DNA from: Bacillota bacterium | GTDB taxonomy: Bacteria; Bacillota; Clostridia; Christensenellales; CAG-138 | NCBI GenBank assembly: GCA_023399275.1 | Contig: JAEWQH010000060.1 | Coordinates: 1 to 44,119, forward strand | Direction: 5' to 3' | Length of the DNA: 44,119 bases | Part shown: positions 41,965 through 44,119 of the stretch, in pieces | Numbering within the stretch: position 1 is the first letter of the stretch | How the letters are laid out: the number at the start of each line of letters is the position of its first letter | Notes under the pieces: model-generated | Databases searched by the model: none | The model's input: only the letters and a program-made list of their open reading frames with translations | Told to the model about the DNA's origin: nothing | Translations under genes and position numbers: made by a program

Positions 41965-42492
41965 ATGGACCTGAACATCGATCTGAAAGAAAAGATTCGC
42001 AGCATACCGGATTTTCCGATCAAGGGCGTACTGTTTCGCGATATCACGACGCTGCTGAAGGATAAGGAAGGCTACCACGAGCTGATCGAGACCATCAAAG
42101 ATTCGCTCAGCGACCACCAGGTGGATATCGTCGTCGGGCCCGAGGCCCGCGGATTTGTCATCGGCGCAGCGCTGGCCTACGCGCTCGGTGCGGGCTTCGT
42201 GCTCGCGCGAAAGCCGGGGAAACTCCCTTGCGAAACCCTGCGGCATGAATACGGGCTGGAATATGGCACGGACGTGCTGGAGATTCACAAGGATGCCATT
42301 CAACCCGGGCAGAAGGTCGTTATTGTGGACGATTTGCTCGCCACCGGCGGTACGGCGCTGGCTACGGTGAAGCTCGTTGAGCAGGCGCGCGGCGTGGTCG
42401 TTGGGCTGCGTTTCGCCATCGAGCTGCGCTCGGAGTTCGACGGGCGCATGCCGCTGGCGGGCTACGACGTGCAGTCCGTCATGCAGTACTAA
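41965..42492 (+). CDS. apt: Adenine phosphoribosyltransferase
   Basis: 175 residues. Salvages adenine with PRPP to AMP. IPDFPIKGVLFRDITTL is the family N-terminus; VVGPEARGFVIGAALAY, FVLARKPGKLP and the PRPP loop VVIVDDLLATGGTA follow. Starts behind AGGAGG one base after the recJ stop. The order recJ-apt-rel is standard in Bacillota. Confidence 0.98.
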   Translation: MDLNIDLKEKIRSIPDFPIKGVLFRDITTLLKDKEGYHELIETIKDSLSDHQVDIVVGPEARGFVIGAALAYALGAGFVLARKPGKLPCETLRHEYGLEYGTDVLEIHKDAIQPGQKVVIVDDLLATGGTALATVKLVEQARGVVVGLRFAIELRSEFDGRMPLAGYDVQSVMQY

Positions 42493-42509
42493 GACAACAC
42501 GGCTTGCAG

Positions 42510-42540
42510 AAAGATCAACGGCGCGCCGTTGATCTTTTTT
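42510..42540 (+). terminator. Terminator after apt
   Basis: Perfect 28-base palindrome (42510-42537) ending in TTTTTT; a strong rho-independent terminator that separates the recJ-apt unit from rel. Confidence 0.92.
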
Positions 42541-42550
42541 ACCACCGGAA

Positions 42551-42578
42551 CCGGGGTGTTTCTGCGCGGAACACCCGG
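42551..42578 (+). repeat. GC-rich hairpin upstream of the rel promoter
   Basis: CCGGGGTGTT pairs with AACACCCGG with one bulged G. No U-tract; function unknown. The rest of 42541-42607 shows nothing else. Confidence 0.3.
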
Positions 42579-42607
42579 CGTGGCCGATCAAAATTTCCTG
42601 GCAAAGG

Positions 42608-42637
42608 TTGACTGCAAGCGGGGAAAAGCGGTATTCT
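42608..42637 (+). promoter_or_regulatory. Promoter for rel
   Basis: TTGACT (42608-42613), 18-base spacer, TATTCT (42632-42637). A small GCCGG/CCGGC hairpin follows before the ribosome binding site. Confidence 0.65.
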
Positions 42638-42701
42638 ATTGGCTAATTCCCGGCGCGCGGATGAAGACTGCCGGTTTGCCGGCGAAAGGGGGTGTGTGCG
42701 G

Positions 42702-44119
42702 ATGGAGATGCAGGAGCTGATACAGGAGTTTTCCAAACGGTATTCGCCGGAGCAGACGGAGGCGTTTCAGCGCGCCGTCGATTTTGCCTATCAAACGCAT
42801 GCGACCCAGCTGCGCGAATCCGGCGAGCTATACATCGTCCACCCGCTCGAGGTGGCGCGCCTCGTCATGGACATGGGGATGGATGCATCCAGCGTCACCG
42901 CCGCCGTGCTGCACGACGTGGTGGAGGACGGGGACAATATCACCGTCGCGGATGTGGAGGAGAAGTTCGGCGCCGAGGTTGCCAAGCTGGTGGATGGCGT
43001 CACCAAGCTGACCAAGAGCGGCCAGCAGACATACGTCACAAAAAAACAGGAGCAATCGGAAAACCTTCGCAAGCTGTTTCTCGCCATCGCGGCGGATGTG
43101 CGCGTGGTCATCATCAAGCTGGCCGACCGTCTGCACAACATGCGAACGCTGGCGTACTGTAACCCTTACAAACGCATGCGAAAGGCAAAGGAAACGCTGG
43201 AGGTCTACGCTCCCCTCGCGCACCGCTTCGGTATGGGCGCCATCAAGGGCGAGTTGGAAGACCTCTCTTTTATGTACCTCATGCCGGAGGAGTACGCCGA
43301 CATAAGCCGCCAGTTTCGCGAAAAGCAGGCGGAGCGGCAGGAGGCGCTCGACAACGCCAAGCGCATCATCGGTGAGGAGCTCGCCGCGGCCGGCATAGAG
43401 GCCAGCATCAGCGGGCGGCCCAAGCATCTCTACAGCGTATACCGCAAGATGCAGCGGCAAAATAGCAGCATTGCGGAGATCTACGATCTCATCGCCATTC
43501 GCGTGATCGTGGATTCGGTCAACGACTGCTACGCCGCGCTCGGCGTGATCCACGCGGGCTGGAAGCCGCTGCCGGGCCGGTTTAAGGACTATATCGCTAC
43601 GCCGAAGCCCAATATGTACCGCTCGCTGCACACGACGCTGCTTGCGCCAAACGGCATCCCCTTCGAGGTGCAGATTCGCACCAAGGAGATGCACCGGACC
43701 GCGGAGTACGGCATCGCCGCGCACTGGATGTATAAGGAAGGGCGAAACGTGCAGAGTCTGCTGGATCGTAAGACCAGCTGGCTTCGCCAGGTCATCGAAG
43801 CGCGGGACACCACGGAGGACAGCAAGGAATTCGTCGAGAGCATCATGAAGGACTTTCTCGGCGAGTACGTCTTCGTGCTCACGCCGAAGGGGGAGATCAT
43901 CGACCTGCCGCGCGGGTCCACGCCGCTGGACTTCGCCTACCGTATCCATACCAACATCGGCCACCATACGCAGGGCGCGCGCATCAACGGCGCGCTGGTT
44001 CGGCTGGACTACAAGCTCAAGACAAACGACGTCGTCGAGATCATCACCTCCAACAACCAGGCCGGGCCAAGTCTGGACTGGCTCAAGACCGTCAAGACGC
44101 AGGCTGCGCGCAACAAGAT
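42702..44119 (+). CDS. rel: Bifunctional (p)ppGpp synthetase/hydrolase Rel, 3' end cut by window
   Basis: At least 472 residues, open at the right edge; the full protein would be about 730. Domains: an HD hydrolase with YIVHPLEVARLV and HDVVED (about 70), the synthetase domain with GRPKHLYSVYRKM and RFKDYIA (RxKD, typical of bifunctional Rel), YRSLHTT, and the TGS domain from about 389 (YVFVLTPKGEIIDLP). The intact HD and RxKD residues predict both activities. Start ATG 42702 behind AAGGGGG; ATG 42708 is an alternative. Controls the stringent response; located after apt as usual. Confidence 0.96.
   Translation, partial: MEMQELIQEFSKRYSPEQTEAFQRAVDFAYQTHATQLRESGELYIVHPLEVARLVMDMGMDASSVTAAVLHDVVEDGDNITVADVEEKFGAEVAKLVDGVTKLTKSGQQTYVTKKQEQSENLRKLFLAIAADVRVVIIKLADRLHNMRTLAYCNPYKRMRKAKETLEVYAPLAHRFGMGAIKGELEDLSFMYLMPEEYADISRQFREKQAERQEALDNAKRIIGEELAAAGIEASISGRPKHLYSVYRKMQRQNSSIAEIYDLIAIRVIVDSVNDCYAALGVIHAGWKPLPGRFKDYIATPKPNMYRSLHTTLLAPNGIPFEVQIRTKEMHRTAEYGIAAHWMYKEGRNVQSLLDRKTSWLRQVIEARDTTEDSKEFVESIMKDFLGEYVFVLTPKGEIIDLPRGSTPLDFAYRIHTNIGHHTQGARINGALVRLDYKLKTNDVVEIITSNNQAGPSLDWLKTVKTQAARNK

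Noticed and set aside
39900..42047. 715-codon minus-strand frame opposite recJ
   Set aside because: Arg/His-rich antisense shadow; recJ on the + strand has all DHH motifs.

Overview
The window reads as chromosome of a high-GC member of the Clostridia (Bacillota). The support is a SCIFF ranthipeptide pair, Pta-AckA, TmcAL, a PgpH-type HD phosphodiesterase, bifunctional Rel, sigma-A type promoters (TTGACA/TATAAT) and strong GGAGG ribosome binding sites, with gene orders typical of Clostridia (radical SAM DUF512-der-plsY; phoH-pgpH-ybeY-cdd-era-recO; rsmD-coaD; recJ-apt-rel). No genus can be named from sequence alone.

Layout. Positions 1-3400 form a visibly AT-richer mobile patch: the end of an IS256-like element cut by the window edge, a complete IS3-family element (89-1548, 24-bp terminal inverted repeats, 3-bp CTC target repeat), a class I methyltransferase gene lying between two similar + oriented hairpins, and an IS200/IS605 element with only tnpA. 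The patch ends next to a tRNA-Leu(GAG) gene (minus strand). GC-rich core genome follows.

From 3946: pncB with a translationally coupled lipoprotein; a convergent minus-strand operon of a large Fe-S/FAD old-yellow-enzyme reductase and a two-subunit aconitase X (substrate unknown); a DUF512 radical SAM protein, der and plsY; a minus-strand lysine/DAP operon asd-dapA-dapB whose DapB carries a C-terminal aspartokinase-type ACT pair; a + strand run of methyltransferase, hslO, a TPR protein, an RlmL-type methyltransferase and apgM; then phoH-pgpH-ybeY-cdd-era-recO; a cell-wall pair (L,D-transpeptidase lipoprotein and M23 protein); rsmD-coaD-coiled-coil protein; a patatin-like protein; tmcAL (minus) divergent from pta-ackA; the SCIFF peptide (47 aa, short and easily missed) with its radical SAM maturase; recJ-apt; and rel, cut by the right edge.

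Most promising observations: the DapB-ACT fusion, which suggests feedback control at an unusual step of lysine/DAP synthesis; the reductase-AcnX operon, a candidate dehydration/reduction pathway without a known substrate; the SCIFF system with a seventh cysteine and a terminator between precursor and maturase; a mirror-symmetric divergent promoter between tmcAL and pta; and a DUF512 transcript that may be leaderless. Many neighbours overlap by ATGA, so translational coupling is common here. All functions are inferred from sequence motifs read by eye; no database search was run.
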